Source: Corynebacterium marinum DSM 44953 (GTDB lineage Bacteria; Actinomycetota; Actinomycetes; Mycobacteriales; Mycobacteriaceae). Taken from it: DNA of 64,000 nucleotides. Under the pieces are notes generated by a model. That model searched no databases. It saw only the letters and a program-made list of their open reading frames with translations, and was not told the DNA's origin. Positions 44,742 through 53,089 of this stretch are shown one piece after another. A program made the position numbers and the translations under genes. Every line of letters begins with the position of its first letter. Within the stretch, counting starts at the first letter, position 1. The stretch lies in the NCBI RefSeq assembly GCF_000835165.1, contig NZ_CP007790.1, positions 744,001-808,000 of the forward strand, written 5' to 3'.

Positions 44742-46688
44742 GTGCGCGTCCTCATCATCGACAACCTCGATTCCTTCACCTGGAATCTCGTCGCCTACGT
44801 CGAGGACGTCACGGGGGTCACCCCCGAGGTGATCACCAACGCCGAGCCCGGCTGGGATGCTGAACGCGTCGCGCAATACGACGCGGTCATCATCTCGCCG
44901 GGACCCGGCCGGCCGGAGCGCCCCCGGGACATCGGAATCTGCCTCGATGTCATCCGGCGGGCGCCCGTCCCGATTCTGGGGGTGTGCCTGGGGCACCAGG
45001 CGATCGCGCACGTCCACGGCGGCGAAGTGCGCCGGGCGCCGGAGCCGGTCCACGGGCGCGTCTGGGAGATCGGGCACACCGGGGACGGACTCTTCGCCGG
45101 GCTGCCCGAGCGTTTCGACGTCGTCCGTTACCACTCCCTGATGGTCGATGCGCTCCCCGATGTCCTCGAGGTCACCGCCCGCACCGACGACGGCCTCGTC
45201 ATGGCGCTGCGCCACCGCGAGCTGCCTCAGTGGGGCGTGCAGTTCCACCCCGAGTCCATCGGCGGCCAGTACGGCCACAAGATCATCGGCAACTTCCTCT
45301 CCCTCGCCCGCGCCTGGCACCGCCGGTGGTCGCTGCACACCGTCACCGTGGACCGGGAGGTCGACGCGGCGGCCGTCCACCAGCTGCTTTTCGACGCCGC
45401 CGACCACTCCTTCTGGCTCGATTCCTCCGACCCCGCACGCCCCACCGGCCGCTTCAGCTACCTCGGGGATTCTTCCGGGCCGTTGGCGCGGGTGTGGCAG
45501 GGCCGTGTGGGGGAGAACCTCCTCGACCAGCTCGCCCTGGATCTGGACACCCACACCATCGACCCCGGCGGGATGGACTTCGACTTCACCCTCGGCTGGG
45601 TGGGCTACCTGGGTTACGAGCTCAAGGCCGAGTGCGGCGGGGACGCGGCACACACGTCGCGGCACCCGGATCTCTCGCTCATCTTCGCCGACCGGATGGT
45701 GGTCATCGACCACCACACCAAGCGCACCCACCTCGTGTCCCTCATCGGTTCCGAGCACGACGACGCCCAGCGCGAGTGGTGCGGGCGGACCGCGCGGCTG
45801 CTGACGGAGATGGGGGCGACAGGGACGCGGGAGGCGTCGATAAGCGCCGGCGGGGTTGGGCCGCTGACCCCGCGGCACGACCGCGCCGCCTACCTGCGGC
45901 GTATCGACGACTGTCTGGCCGACATCGGCGCCGGGGAGACCTACGAGGTCTGCCTGACCAATGAACTGAGCGCGCACGGAACCCTTGATCCGGCCGCCTA
46001 CCTGCAGTTGCGCGCGGACAACCCCACCCCGTTCGGCGCACGGCTGCGCTTCGGGGAGCTGTCTGTGCTTTCGAGCACGCCGGAGCGGTTCCTCACCGTC
46101 GACCGCGGCGGACGGGTGGAGTCCCGGCCGATCAAAGGCACGCGCCCCCGTTCGGCGGACCCGGCCGAGGACGCCCGCCTGCGCGCCGACCTGGCGGACA
46201 ACCCGAAGGACCGGGCGGAGAACCTCATGATCGTCGACCTGGTGCGCAACGACCTCACCCGCGTCGCCGCGCCGGGCAGTGTGCGTGCCGAGCCGCTCTT
46301 CCAGGTCGAGTCCTACGCCACCGTCCATCAGCTGGTGAGCACGGTCAGCTGCCGGCTCGCACCTGGCAAGACGGCCGTGGACGCGGTGCGGGCGGCGTTC
46401 CCCGGCGGTTCCATGACCGGGGCGCCGAAGATCCGCACGATGGAGATCATCGACCGGCTGGAACAGGGGCCGCGCGGGGTGTATTCGGGCGCGGTCGGGT
46501 ACTTCTCCCTGGACGGCGCGATGGACCTGTCGATGGTGATCCGCACGATCGTCGCAGACGGCTCCGGACTCACGTACGGCGTCGGTGGGGCGATCATCGC
46601 GCTCTCGGATCCCGTGGCCGAGTACGAGGAGACCGTCACCAAATCCGCGCCTCTGCTGCGCCTGCTGGGCCAGGAGTTCCCGCAGTGA
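44742..46688 (+). CDS. pabAB: Aminodeoxychorismate synthase, fused PabA-PabB
   Basis: A 648-residue fusion. Residues 1-200 are the glutamine amidotransferase with catalytic Cys near residue 81 (GVCLGHQ) and the WGVQFHPESI triad segment; residues 330-640 are the chorismate-binding synthase with TPERFL, SRPIKGTRPR, NLMIVDLVRNDL and FPGGSMTGAPKIRTMEII. It makes 4-amino-4-deoxychorismate for p-aminobenzoate. Start GTG 44742 gives VRVLIIDNLDSFTWN. It lies 17 bases after glyA, and pabC overlaps its stop. Confidence 0.94.
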   Translation: MRVLIIDNLDSFTWNLVAYVEDVTGVTPEVITNAEPGWDAERVAQYDAVIISPGPGRPERPRDIGICLDVIRRAPVPILGVCLGHQAIAHVHGGEVRRAPEPVHGRVWEIGHTGDGLFAGLPERFDVVRYHSLMVDALPDVLEVTARTDDGLVMALRHRELPQWGVQFHPESIGGQYGHKIIGNFLSLARAWHRRWSLHTVTVDREVDAAAVHQLLFDAADHSFWLDSSDPARPTGRFSYLGDSSGPLARVWQGRVGENLLDQLALDLDTHTIDPGGMDFDFTLGWVGYLGYELKAECGGDAAHTSRHPDLSLIFADRMVVIDHHTKRTHLVSLIGSEHDDAQREWCGRTARLLTEMGATGTREASISAGGVGPLTPRHDRAAYLRRIDDCLADIGAGETYEVCLTNELSAHGTLDPAAYLQLRADNPTPFGARLRFGELSVLSSTPERFLTVDRGGRVESRPIKGTRPRSADPAEDARLRADLADNPKDRAENLMIVDLVRNDLTRVAAPGSVRAEPLFQVESYATVHQLVSTVSCRLAPGKTAVDAVRAAFPGGSMTGAPKIRTMEIIDRLEQGPRGVYSGAVGYFSLDGAMDLSMVIRTIVADGSGLTYGVGGAIIALSDPVAEYEETVTKSAPLLRLLGQEFPQ

Positions 46689-47419
46689 CCGGGACGCTCT
46701 GGCGGTGGGACGGCACAGCGCTGGTCGCGGCGGCGGAACCGGACACCGCCGCCGACGTCGTCGATTCCTGGCTGGAGCACGACGGATACGCGGGCGGCTG
46801 GCACCTGCATCAGGAACGCTTCGCCACGAGCCTCCCGGGGCTGGAGGTCGCGGATTTCCTCGCCGCCGTTCGACCTGCTGTCCCGCATCAGGGCCAGTGG
46901 TTTCCCCGCGTCGAGGCGCACGGCAAGGAACTCTACCTGCGGATTCGTCCGTCACCTCCGCTGCGTACGGCGACCGTACTGCACGTCCCGTCGCTTCCCG
47001 ACGCCCGTCGTTTCCCACGCACGAAGGGTCCTGACCTTGCGCTCCTCGCCGACCTGCGGACGCAGGCGCAGGCCCTGGGCGCGGACGACGCAGTGCTGTA
47101 CTCCGCGGACGGGCTGGTCTCCGAAGGGGCGCACTGTGCGCTGGCCTGGTGGGAGGACGGTCGTCTGATGGTCCCGGAACACCCTGACCAGCTGCCTTCC
47201 GTCACGGTCGCCGCCACCGCGGGGATCCTGGGTGGGCTCGGCCGACGGCCGGTCACCGTGGAAGAACTCATGCGCCATCCGGTGTGGGCGGGTAGCGCCC
47301 TGCACGGCTGGACAGTCGTGACCGGGTGGGTCATGGCCGACGGAGATCACCTGGCCGCGGTGGCGGGGAAGACTCCGATGAGCAGCTCGGAGATGAACAC
47401 CCTGCTGCGCTGGTCCTGA
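46685..47419 (+). CDS. pabC: Aminodeoxychorismate lyase-like protein (class IV aminotransferase)
   Basis: A 244-residue PLP fold-type IV protein that should release p-aminobenzoate and pyruvate. The likely PLP lysine is in RTKGPDLALLADLRTQA near residue 118, followed by DGLVSEGAHCALAWWEDGRL, which is a diverged form of the family Egs-sNiF-v signature. The GTG start overlaps the pabAB stop (GTGA). Context is the main support for the PabC role; the sequence is less conserved than in E. coli. Confidence 0.82.
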   Translation: MTGTLWRWDGTALVAAAEPDTAADVVDSWLEHDGYAGGWHLHQERFATSLPGLEVADFLAAVRPAVPHQGQWFPRVEAHGKELYLRIRPSPPLRTATVLHVPSLPDARRFPRTKGPDLALLADLRTQAQALGADDAVLYSADGLVSEGAHCALAWWEDGRLMVPEHPDQLPSVTVAATAGILGGLGRRPVTVEELMRHPVWAGSALHGWTVVTGWVMADGDHLAAVAGKTPMSSSEMNTLLRWS

Positions 47420-47441
47420 ACCCTCCCGGCCCCTCGGGAAG

Positions 47442-48023
47442 TCAGACCGACCAGTCGCCGAGCGCCCCCTCGAGCGCGCCGAGCGCGGACTCGATGAGCG
47501 GCCACCGCTCATCCTCCGGGCAGCCGAGTTCGACCCACTGCCGACCGGCGTGGTCGAGGAATCCGACCCACCCCCGCAGGGCCCAGGCGTGGCGGGGGAA
47601 ATCTTCGACGCCGATAATCCGGCGCAGCTGTTCGACCAGGTCCTCGTTGGCGGCCCGGCGGTGCTGCAGAGCGGCCTCGGGCTCTCCCGCGCCGGCGATC
47701 AGGGTGCGGTCCGCAGACAGAGCGTCAAGGTGGGCCGCCAGCAGAGTGGCGATCCGGTCGCGGGCCGGGTGGCCGGGGTCGAGCGAGGAGGTGGCCGCGA
47801 GGTGGGCCTCGAGGAGCCTGCGCAGCGAGTCCTCGACGACGGAGGCGTAGAGGCCCGCCTTGGAGGAGAAGTAGTGGAAGACCAGCGATTGCGAGCTCCC
47901 GGAAGCGGCCGCGATGTCGGTGACGGAGGCATCCGGATAATCGGTGGTGGCGAAGTGGTCGCGCGCGGCCTCCAGGATGTTGGCGCGTCGTTCGCTGATG
48001 CTCAGTCGTCTACGGGTGGTCAC
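47442..48023 (-). CDS. TetR-family regulator, divergent from a GH13 gene
   Basis: A 193-residue TetR regulator with an N-terminal HTH (ILEAARDHFATTDYPDASVTDIAAASGSSQSLVFHYFSSKAGLY) and a helical ligand domain. GTG 48023 is used: TAGGGT lies 8 bases before it and TTGACC 16 bases further up, giving a promoter and an almost leaderless start. It is divergent from the GH13 gene by 71 bases, so it probably controls that gene and itself. Ligand unknown. Confidence 0.85.
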   Translation of the reverse strand: MTTRRRLSISERRANILEAARDHFATTDYPDASVTDIAAASGSSQSLVFHYFSSKAGLYASVVEDSLRRLLEAHLAATSSLDPGHPARDRIATLLAAHLDALSADRTLIAGAGEPEAALQHRRAANEDLVEQLRRIIGVEDFPRHAWALRGWVGFLDHAGRQWVELGCPEDERWPLIESALGALEGALGDWSV

Positions 48024-48044
48024 GGTTGACAACCCTACCTGTTG

Positions 48045-48059
48045 TTGAGTTAAGGTCAA
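48045..48059. promoter_or_regulatory. Candidate operator between TetR and GH13 genes
   Basis: TTGA-N7-TCAA, overlapping the -35 box (TTGACC) of the TetR promoter. The arms are short, so support is limited. Confidence 0.35.
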
Positions 48060-48094
48060 TAACAGTTACTGACTACGACTCAATAGGAGTGATC

Positions 48095-49285
48095 GTGCTC
48101 GACAACGCAATCTTCTGGCACGTGTACCCCCTCAGTGCGACCGGCGCACCCGTCCGGGACTGGGGGGAAAGCGACGAGGCCCACCGTCTTCCCCGCCTCA
48201 TCGGTTGGCTCGACTACCTGATCGAGCTCGGCTGCAACGGACTGCTGCTCGCGCCCGTCTTCGCGTCGAGCACCCACGGTTACGACACGGTCGACCACTT
48301 CCGCATCGACCCCCGCCTGGGCGACGAATCCGATTTCGACCTCCTCATGGCGGCCTGCCGCGAACGGGGCATCGAGGTGCTTCTCGACGGTGTGTTCAAC
48401 CACGTCGGTGCCCATCACCCGATGGTCGAGGAGGGCGGTCCCGTCAAGCGAGGGCCGGACGGCCGGCCCGTGGGCTGGGAGGGCCACGGAGACCTGGTGG
48501 AGCTGGACCATTCCGATCCCCGTACCGAGGACCTGGTGGTCGACGTGATGAAGTACTGGCTCGACCGGGGGATCAGCGGCTGGCGCCTGGACGTGGCCTA
48601 TTCCGTCCCGGTCTGGTTCTGGGCGAAAGTGGTCGACCGGGTGCGGGAGGAGCATCCGGACGCCGTCTTCCTCGGCGAAATCATCCACGGCGACTACGCG
48701 GAGCTGATCCGCGACGGCCACCTGGACACCGTCACCCAGTATGAACTGTGGAAGGCGATCTGGAGCTCCATCAGGGACGTCAATTTCTGGGAGCTGGCCC
48801 ACGCCCTCAAGCGGCACGAGGAGTTCATGGCGGCCGGGCCGATGCAGACCTTCGTGGGTAACCATGACGTCGACCGTATCGCCAGTACCGTAGGCGACGC
48901 CGGGTCAGCGCTCGCCGCGGTGCTACTTTTCACGGTGCCCGGTGTGCCCAGCGTGTACTACGGCGATGAGCAGGCCTTCCGCGGGGTGAAGGGGACCGGT
49001 TTTTCCGCCGATGACGCGGTGCGGCCAGCCCTCCCGGATGACCCGGCGGAGCTTTCTTCCCTCGGTCAGGAGATGTTCGAGCTTCACAGGAACCTCATCT
49101 CGCTGCGGCGCCGCCACTCCTGGTTGGGCGGCGGCCACGTCGAGGTCGTGGATACACAGAACGAGTCGATCCGTTACGCGGTCACCGCGGAGGGGCACCG
49201 GCTCGACGTGCACCTCACCCTCGCGCCCGATGTCGGCGCGGAGCTCATCTTCGATGACGGTGAGGAATTCTCCGTCCGCCGCTGA
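48095..49285 (+). CDS. GH13 alpha-amylase-family glycoside hydrolase
   Basis: A 396-residue GH13 barrel with all four conserved regions in order: DGVFNHVG (region I), GWRLDVA with the nucleophile Asp (II), FLGEIIHGDY with the acid Glu (III) and FVGNHDVDRI (IV). No signal peptide is visible, so it works in the cytoplasm. It should act on alpha-1,4 or alpha-1,6 glucans or oligosaccharides such as maltodextrins; the exact bond is not decidable. GTG 48095 is used with AGGAG five bases before it. The divergent TetR gene is the likely regulator. Confidence 0.87.
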   Translation: MLDNAIFWHVYPLSATGAPVRDWGESDEAHRLPRLIGWLDYLIELGCNGLLLAPVFASSTHGYDTVDHFRIDPRLGDESDFDLLMAACRERGIEVLLDGVFNHVGAHHPMVEEGGPVKRGPDGRPVGWEGHGDLVELDHSDPRTEDLVVDVMKYWLDRGISGWRLDVAYSVPVWFWAKVVDRVREEHPDAVFLGEIIHGDYAELIRDGHLDTVTQYELWKAIWSSIRDVNFWELAHALKRHEEFMAAGPMQTFVGNHDVDRIASTVGDAGSALAAVLLFTVPGVPSVYYGDEQAFRGVKGTGFSADDAVRPALPDDPAELSSLGQEMFELHRNLISLRRRHSWLGGGHVEVVDTQNESIRYAVTAEGHRLDVHLTLAPDVGAELIFDDGEEFSVRR

Positions 49286-49326
49286 CGTGCACATGTCTCC
49301 ACCGCGGCGCCGGGAGCGGGGCGCGG

Positions 49327-49356
49327 AAAACCCCGGTCACCTTTCGGTGGCCGGGG
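49327..49356 (-). terminator. Terminator of the AAHS-type MFS gene
   Basis: 11-bp stem CCCCGGTCACC with GGTGGCCGGGG (one G-T pair), loop TTTC, followed by TTTT on the minus strand. It also faces the GH13 gene. Confidence 0.85.
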
Positions 49357-49382
49357 CGCTGTCCGTCAGTGAGGGGCTGTGC

Positions 49383-50789
49383 CTATTTGATGGTGAGCTC
49401 CGGCGAACGGGTGACCGGCTCGGAGATCTCGATGATCTCGGCCTCGGCCGGGGAGCGCGGGATGAGGGCGGTGGCCACGCCACCGAGGATGGCCGCGCCG
49501 GCGAAGATCCAGAAGGAGACGGTCGGGCCGAAGCCGGCGCCGATGATCAGGCCGCCGATCAGCGGGCCGACGATGCCGCCCAGCCGGCCGAAGCCGGCGA
49601 CCCAGGACACGCCGGCGGCGCGCGAGGCGGTGCCGAAGTAGTTCGAGGCCAGGCCGTAGGTGAGCACCTGGGTGCCGATGACGCCGATACCGGCCAGTGC
49701 GATGAGGGGGTACATCGGGGCGACGGTCTCGAACGTGGGCAGGATGGCCAGGGAAATGCCGCCCAGGATGAAGGTCGAGGTGATGACCGCCTTCGCGCCG
49801 AACCTGTCGGCGAAGGAGGCCGCGATCAGTCCGCCGACGACGGCGCCGCCGTTGAGGGCGAGCAGGGAGTACAGCGAGTCGTGGGAGGAGGCGCCGTTGG
49901 CCTGCATGATCTTCGGGAGCCAGGTGTTCAGGCCGTAGGTGGAGAGCAGGCCGATGAAGGACATGAGGCCGATCAGCAGGGTGCCGGGAAGGTAGGAGCG
50001 GGAGAAGATCCCCGCGAAGCCGGTCTTCTCCATGTCGCTCCGGCGGGCGGAAGCAGCGGCGGTGATGGTGTGGCCGGGTGCAGCGGGGCGGGGTGCGGGG
50101 TCCAGGATGAACCTGTCCTCGGGCAGGCCGTGGCGGGCGCAGATGGCGAGGGCGTCGGCCTTGCGGCCGCGGGAGACCAGCCAGCGGGGCGACTCGGGGA
50201 GGGCGAACCAGGCCAGCGGCAGGAGGAAGAGGATCGGGGTGGCACCGATCATGAACAGTCCGCGCCAGCTGAGGGTGTCCTCGAGAACGAGGGCGAACAG
50301 GGAGGCCATGACGCCGCCCATGGGGACACCGGAGTAGACGATGGCGTTGAAGAGGTTGCGGCGGTTCTTCGGTGCGAACTCGGCGATGATGGCGCCGCCG
50401 GTGGCGACAATCATGCCGACGCCCAGGCCGGTGAGGAAGCGCAGGAAGCCGAACATGACGATGGAGGTGGACAGCGCGGTCAGTGCCATGCCGGCTGAGA
50501 ACCAGGCAATGGCGGTGAGCATGACCTTGCGGCGGCCGAGGCGGTCGCCGACGGCGCCGGCGGTCAGGGCTCCGATGAGGACGCCGATCATGGCGTAGGA
50601 GCCGAGGGTGCCCGCCACGGCGGGGGAGAGCTGTCCGATGTGGCTGGGGTCGTCCATGAGGGTGGACAGGACGGCGCCGTAGATGACGAGATCGTAGCCG
50701 TCGAAAAGGATCGAGATGCCGACGACGGCGAGGACGAGGTACACCGTCCGGCGGTGTGCCGGTGATGCCCAGGTTTCGGTGGATTTCAC
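49383..50789 (-). CDS. Aromatic acid:H+ symporter-type MFS transporter
   Basis: A 468-residue, 12-helix transporter of the AAHS group (BenK/PcaK-like). The group signature FDGYDLVIYG is in helix 1 and GDRLGRRKVML follows helix 2. Substrates of relatives include benzoate, 4-hydroxybenzoate and shikimate; no aromatic catabolic gene adjoins it, so the substrate is open. GTG start with AGAAGGAA upstream; a promoter with TAGAGT at 50849-50844 is possible. It shares its signature with nagT but is clearly a separate protein. Confidence 0.85.
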   Translation of the reverse strand: MKSTETWASPAHRRTVYLVLAVVGISILFDGYDLVIYGAVLSTLMDDPSHIGQLSPAVAGTLGSYAMIGVLIGALTAGAVGDRLGRRKVMLTAIAWFSAGMALTALSTSIVMFGFLRFLTGLGVGMIVATGGAIIAEFAPKNRRNLFNAIVYSGVPMGGVMASLFALVLEDTLSWRGLFMIGATPILFLLPLAWFALPESPRWLVSRGRKADALAICARHGLPEDRFILDPAPRPAAPGHTITAAASARRSDMEKTGFAGIFSRSYLPGTLLIGLMSFIGLLSTYGLNTWLPKIMQANGASSHDSLYSLLALNGGAVVGGLIAASFADRFGAKAVITSTFILGGISLAILPTFETVAPMYPLIALAGIGVIGTQVLTYGLASNYFGTASRAAGVSWVAGFGRLGGIVGPLIGGLIIGAGFGPTVSFWIFAGAAILGGVATALIPRSPAEAEIIEISEPVTRSPELTIK

Positions 50790-51062
50790 TGTGGTTCCTT
50801 CTGTGGTTCGATGCGGTTGCTCTGTGACGGAGAGGATGATCGAACTCTAGAAGTGTTACAGGCCACATGACACCGGGGGCGTCCCTAGTAACTGCCCGGG
50901 GGATCCTGTCCGGCCCTTAGCGTCCCCGGCAGGAGGGGGTCCGGGCGGGGTCTGGGCCGCTGCAGGTGGGTGGCGTTATCCGGGGCCCCGTCCGCGCCTG
51001 CCGGGGGGCCGCTTCCTCGGTGGCGGGTGCGGGGCGCCACCCCAATGCGGGGGTGAACAAAA
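50790..51062. other. Non-coding stretch before the AAHS transporter
   Basis: No convincing gene here. On the minus strand, TAGAGT (50849-50844) preceded by TGTCAT about 16 bases upstream may be the transporter promoter. The rest is GC-rich with no strong repeat. Confidence 0.4.
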
Positions 51063-51098
51063 GGGCGCTGAGTGAACACTTCGGTTCATTCGGCGCCC
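51063..51098 (-). terminator. Terminator of the DUF5997 gene
   Basis: 15-bp stem GGGCGCTGAGTGAAC with GTTCATTCGGCGCCC (G-T pairs only as defects), loop ACTTCG, followed by CTTTTG on the minus strand. It lies 18 bases after the DUF5997 stop. Confidence 0.85.
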
Positions 51099-51116
51099 CT
51101 GGTGTGGGTGAGTGCG

Positions 51117-51521
51117 TTACTGGCTCTCGGTTTCCGTGTCTTCCCCGTCGGGTTCTTCGCCCGCCGTGTTCTCCCGGCCTTCAGCCAGGGCGGTGCGTGC
51201 GGCGCGCAGCCAGTCGGGCTGATCCTCCAGCAGGGCCTTGATCTCGGCGGTGGTCAAGGGCTTGTCCATGTCGTTGCGCTTGAGCGCCGTGACGGTGATG
51301 CCCAGCTTCTGTGCGACGACGGGGCGCGGGTGGGGGCCGGTGCGGCGCAGCTCTGCGAGCCACTCCGGCGGGGTCTCCAGCAGGGCTTTCAACTCTGCGT
51401 GGGTGACGGCGTTGTTCTGGAACTCCTCCGGAGTGGCAGGCAGGTAGATGCCCAGCTTCTTCGCCGCGGTCTGCGGCTTCATCGCTGTGCCGGACGGCTG
51501 ACGTGCGGACTCTTCATTCAC
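51117..51521 (-). CDS. DUF5997 protein with two internal helical repeats
   Basis: A 134-residue soluble protein of the actinobacterial family DUF5997. Two copies of one unit are visible: AAKKLGIYLPATPEEFQN...THAELKALLETPPEWLAELRRTG (about 18-62) and VAQKLGITVTALKRND...TTAEIKALLEDQPDWLRAARTAL (about 68-112). The AQKLGIT-type segment resembles a helix-turn-helix recognition pair; that is inference. The tail is acidic. GTG 51521 is used because TACCGT lies 7 bases before it (leaderless). It is divergent from the LysR-effector-domain gene, and the two -10 boxes overlap. Confidence 0.82.
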   Translation of the reverse strand: MNEESARQPSGTAMKPQTAAKKLGIYLPATPEEFQNNAVTHAELKALLETPPEWLAELRRTGPHPRPVVAQKLGITVTALKRNDMDKPLTTAEIKALLEDQPDWLRAARTALAEGRENTAGEEPDGEDTETESQ

Positions 51522-51528
51522 GCCTCCA

Positions 51529-51538
51529 ACGGTAGCAT
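51529..51538. promoter_or_regulatory. Overlapping divergent -10 boxes
   Basis: The minus-strand -10 TACCGT (51534-51529) and the plus-strand -10 TAGCAT (51533-51538) share the TA at 51533-51534. Each lies 7 bases before a start codon (GTG 51521 and ATG 51546). RNA polymerase could occupy only one of them at a time. Confidence 0.55.
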
Positions 51539-51545
51539 TACCCCC

Positions 51546-52205
51546 ATGCTGCGCCTGAGTTTCGTCACCGGCACCGAACCCGGTAAATGGTTCACCCGCT
51601 TCCGGGACCGCACTGCCCACGGCCGAATGGTCACGACGGATTCGGAGGATCCGATTGCCGATCTTCTCGACGCCCGCGCGGATCTCGCCCTCGCCCGTCT
51701 GCCGGATCCGCGCGTCACCGCCGATCACCACGTGGTGGAGCTCTACCGGGAGGCCCCCGGGATCGCGGTCCCCAAAGACAGTGAGCTGACCCTGCTCGAC
51801 CGGGTGACACCCTCGGACATCGAGGGCGAGGCCGTCCACTGGCGCACGCCCGCCGACGGCGTCGTGGATGTTCCTGCGGTGCGGGCGGGACTGCAGGTGG
51901 TGGCGGCGAACGTGGGCGTGGTCATCGCGCCCCGCCCGCTGCTCAGGGTGTTGTCCCGCAAGCAGGTCGAGCACCGGGATTTTGCGGGGGACGGTCCGGA
52001 CACGCGCATCGCGCTGGTGTGGGGCCGGTCCGGGGACTCGGAGGCGATCCAGGATTTCGTCGGCATCGCCAGGGGCCGCACCCCGAATTCCTCGCGGCAG
52101 GCAGTTCCGAAGCGTTCCGCCAGGGAGAAGTCGCTGGCGAAACAGAAGCGGCGGGCGGAGGCGGGCGGCGTCAAGAAGCAGACGAAGAGGCCGCGGCGGA
52201 AATAA
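51546..52205 (+). CDS. LysR effector-domain protein without DNA-binding domain
   Basis: A 219-residue protein that starts directly in a LysR-type substrate-binding domain (LRLSFVTGTEPGKWFTRFRDR, DLLDARADLALARLP, VVELYREAPGIAVPKDSELTLLD) and has no N-terminal helix-turn-helix. The last 35 residues form a very basic tail (SAREKSLAKQKRRAEAGGVKK and onward). TAGCAT lies 7 bases before ATG 51546, so it is leaderless; the frame is open upstream but overlaps the divergent gene. It faces the DUF5997 gene and may pair with it as a two-part regulator; no function is established. Confidence 0.8.
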   Translation: MLRLSFVTGTEPGKWFTRFRDRTAHGRMVTTDSEDPIADLLDARADLALARLPDPRVTADHHVVELYREAPGIAVPKDSELTLLDRVTPSDIEGEAVHWRTPADGVVDVPAVRAGLQVVAANVGVVIAPRPLLRVLSRKQVEHRDFAGDGPDTRIALVWGRSGDSEAIQDFVGIARGRTPNSSRQAVPKRSAREKSLAKQKRRAEAGGVKKQTKRPRRK

Positions 52206-52225
52206 AACGAAAAAATAGGCACTTT

Positions 52226-52241
52226 TGTGTCGCGGAACACA
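52226..52241. promoter_or_regulatory. CRP/GlxR-like inverted repeat
   Basis: TGTGT-N6-ACACA, fitting the outer TGTG-N8-CACA pattern of corynebacterial GlxR sites. It lies just upstream of the extended -10 TATAGGCT (52242-52249) of the LGFP lipoprotein gene, covering the -35 zone, a place that would repress. Confidence 0.45.
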
Positions 52242-52284
52242 TATAGGCTGGATGGCACACGTCACCGTAGAAAGGAAGATCACC

Positions 52285-52896
52285 ATGAAATCCACCATCC
52301 TGACCCGCCGCATCCTGGCAGGCGCCGCCGCAGCCACCCTCGCTTTCGGCATGACCGCCTGCGCCGATGACGGCGACACCGCCGGCGAAGAGACCGTCAC
52401 CACCACGGACGCCGCCGGCGAGGAGACCGAGGTCGACCGGGATGACGTCGAGGCGACCACTCCCTCCGTCGCCGAAGACGAGGAGGCCGCCGAGGAGGGC
52501 GAGGGCGTCGAACCTTCCGGCGACGAGGTCGAATACGAGACCGCGGAAGGCAACGTGGTGGTCCCGGCCGCCGCCGCAGCAGCCTTCGACGAGTTCGCCG
52601 CGGAGTGGGGCGCGCCGGAGACGGTGGAGACCAACAACATCGGCCAGGCGCTGGCCATCTTCCAGGGCGGCAACCTGGCGACCTTCTCCGAGGACCTCGG
52701 CGGTATCCCGATCGTCGGCGAGATCGCCAACAAGTGGCTCGAGGACGGCGGGCTGGAGAACACCCTCGGCCTCCCGACGGGGCCCGAGCAGACGGCTCCC
52801 GACGGGACCGGCTGGATCCAGGAGTTCGCCAACGGCACCATCTCCTGGATCGCGGACGAGGACGGCGAGTTCTCCGCCGAGGTTCAGGAGAACTGA
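52285..52896 (+). CDS. LGFP-repeat lipoprotein
   Basis: A 203-residue exported lipoprotein: signal peptide with lipobox MTAC (lipidated Cys26), a long Asp/Glu/Thr-rich linker (about 27-90) and a C-terminal LGFP-type domain (VGEIANKWLEDGGLENTLGLPTGPEQT...GWIQEFANGTISW). LGFP repeats occur in corynebacterial cell-envelope proteins, where they are thought to help anchor or organise the wall. GAAAGGAAG precedes the ATG. A possible GlxR site overlaps the promoter, and a hairpin terminator follows. Confidence 0.85.
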   Translation: MKSTILTRRILAGAAAATLAFGMTACADDGDTAGEETVTTTDAAGEETEVDRDDVEATTPSVAEDEEAAEEGEGVEPSGDEVEYETAEGNVVVPAAAAAAFDEFAAEWGAPETVETNNIGQALAIFQGGNLATFSEDLGGIPIVGEIANKWLEDGGLENTLGLPTGPEQTAPDGTGWIQEFANGTISWIADEDGEFSAEVQEN

Positions 52897-52916
52897 CCCG
52901 CACGTCCCGGACAGTC

Positions 52917-52952
52917 GGCGGCTCCACCTGCACGGGGGGAGCCGCCGGCTTT
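52917..52952 (+). terminator. Terminator of the LGFP lipoprotein gene
   Basis: Perfect 9-bp stem GGCGGCTCC (52917-52925) with GGAGCCGCC (52938-52946), followed by GGCTTT. Confidence 0.75.
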
Positions 52953-53089
52953 CTGTTGTGCAGGTCAGGGGCCGTTGGTTACCTGATATTCATGTAACAA
53001 CCATGTGATTTACGTCGCGCGTCGGGGGCGTCAGGGTTAGCCTGATGGCAACCGGATGCACTGTCCGGCCCGCGTCCGTCCGAGAGCCG

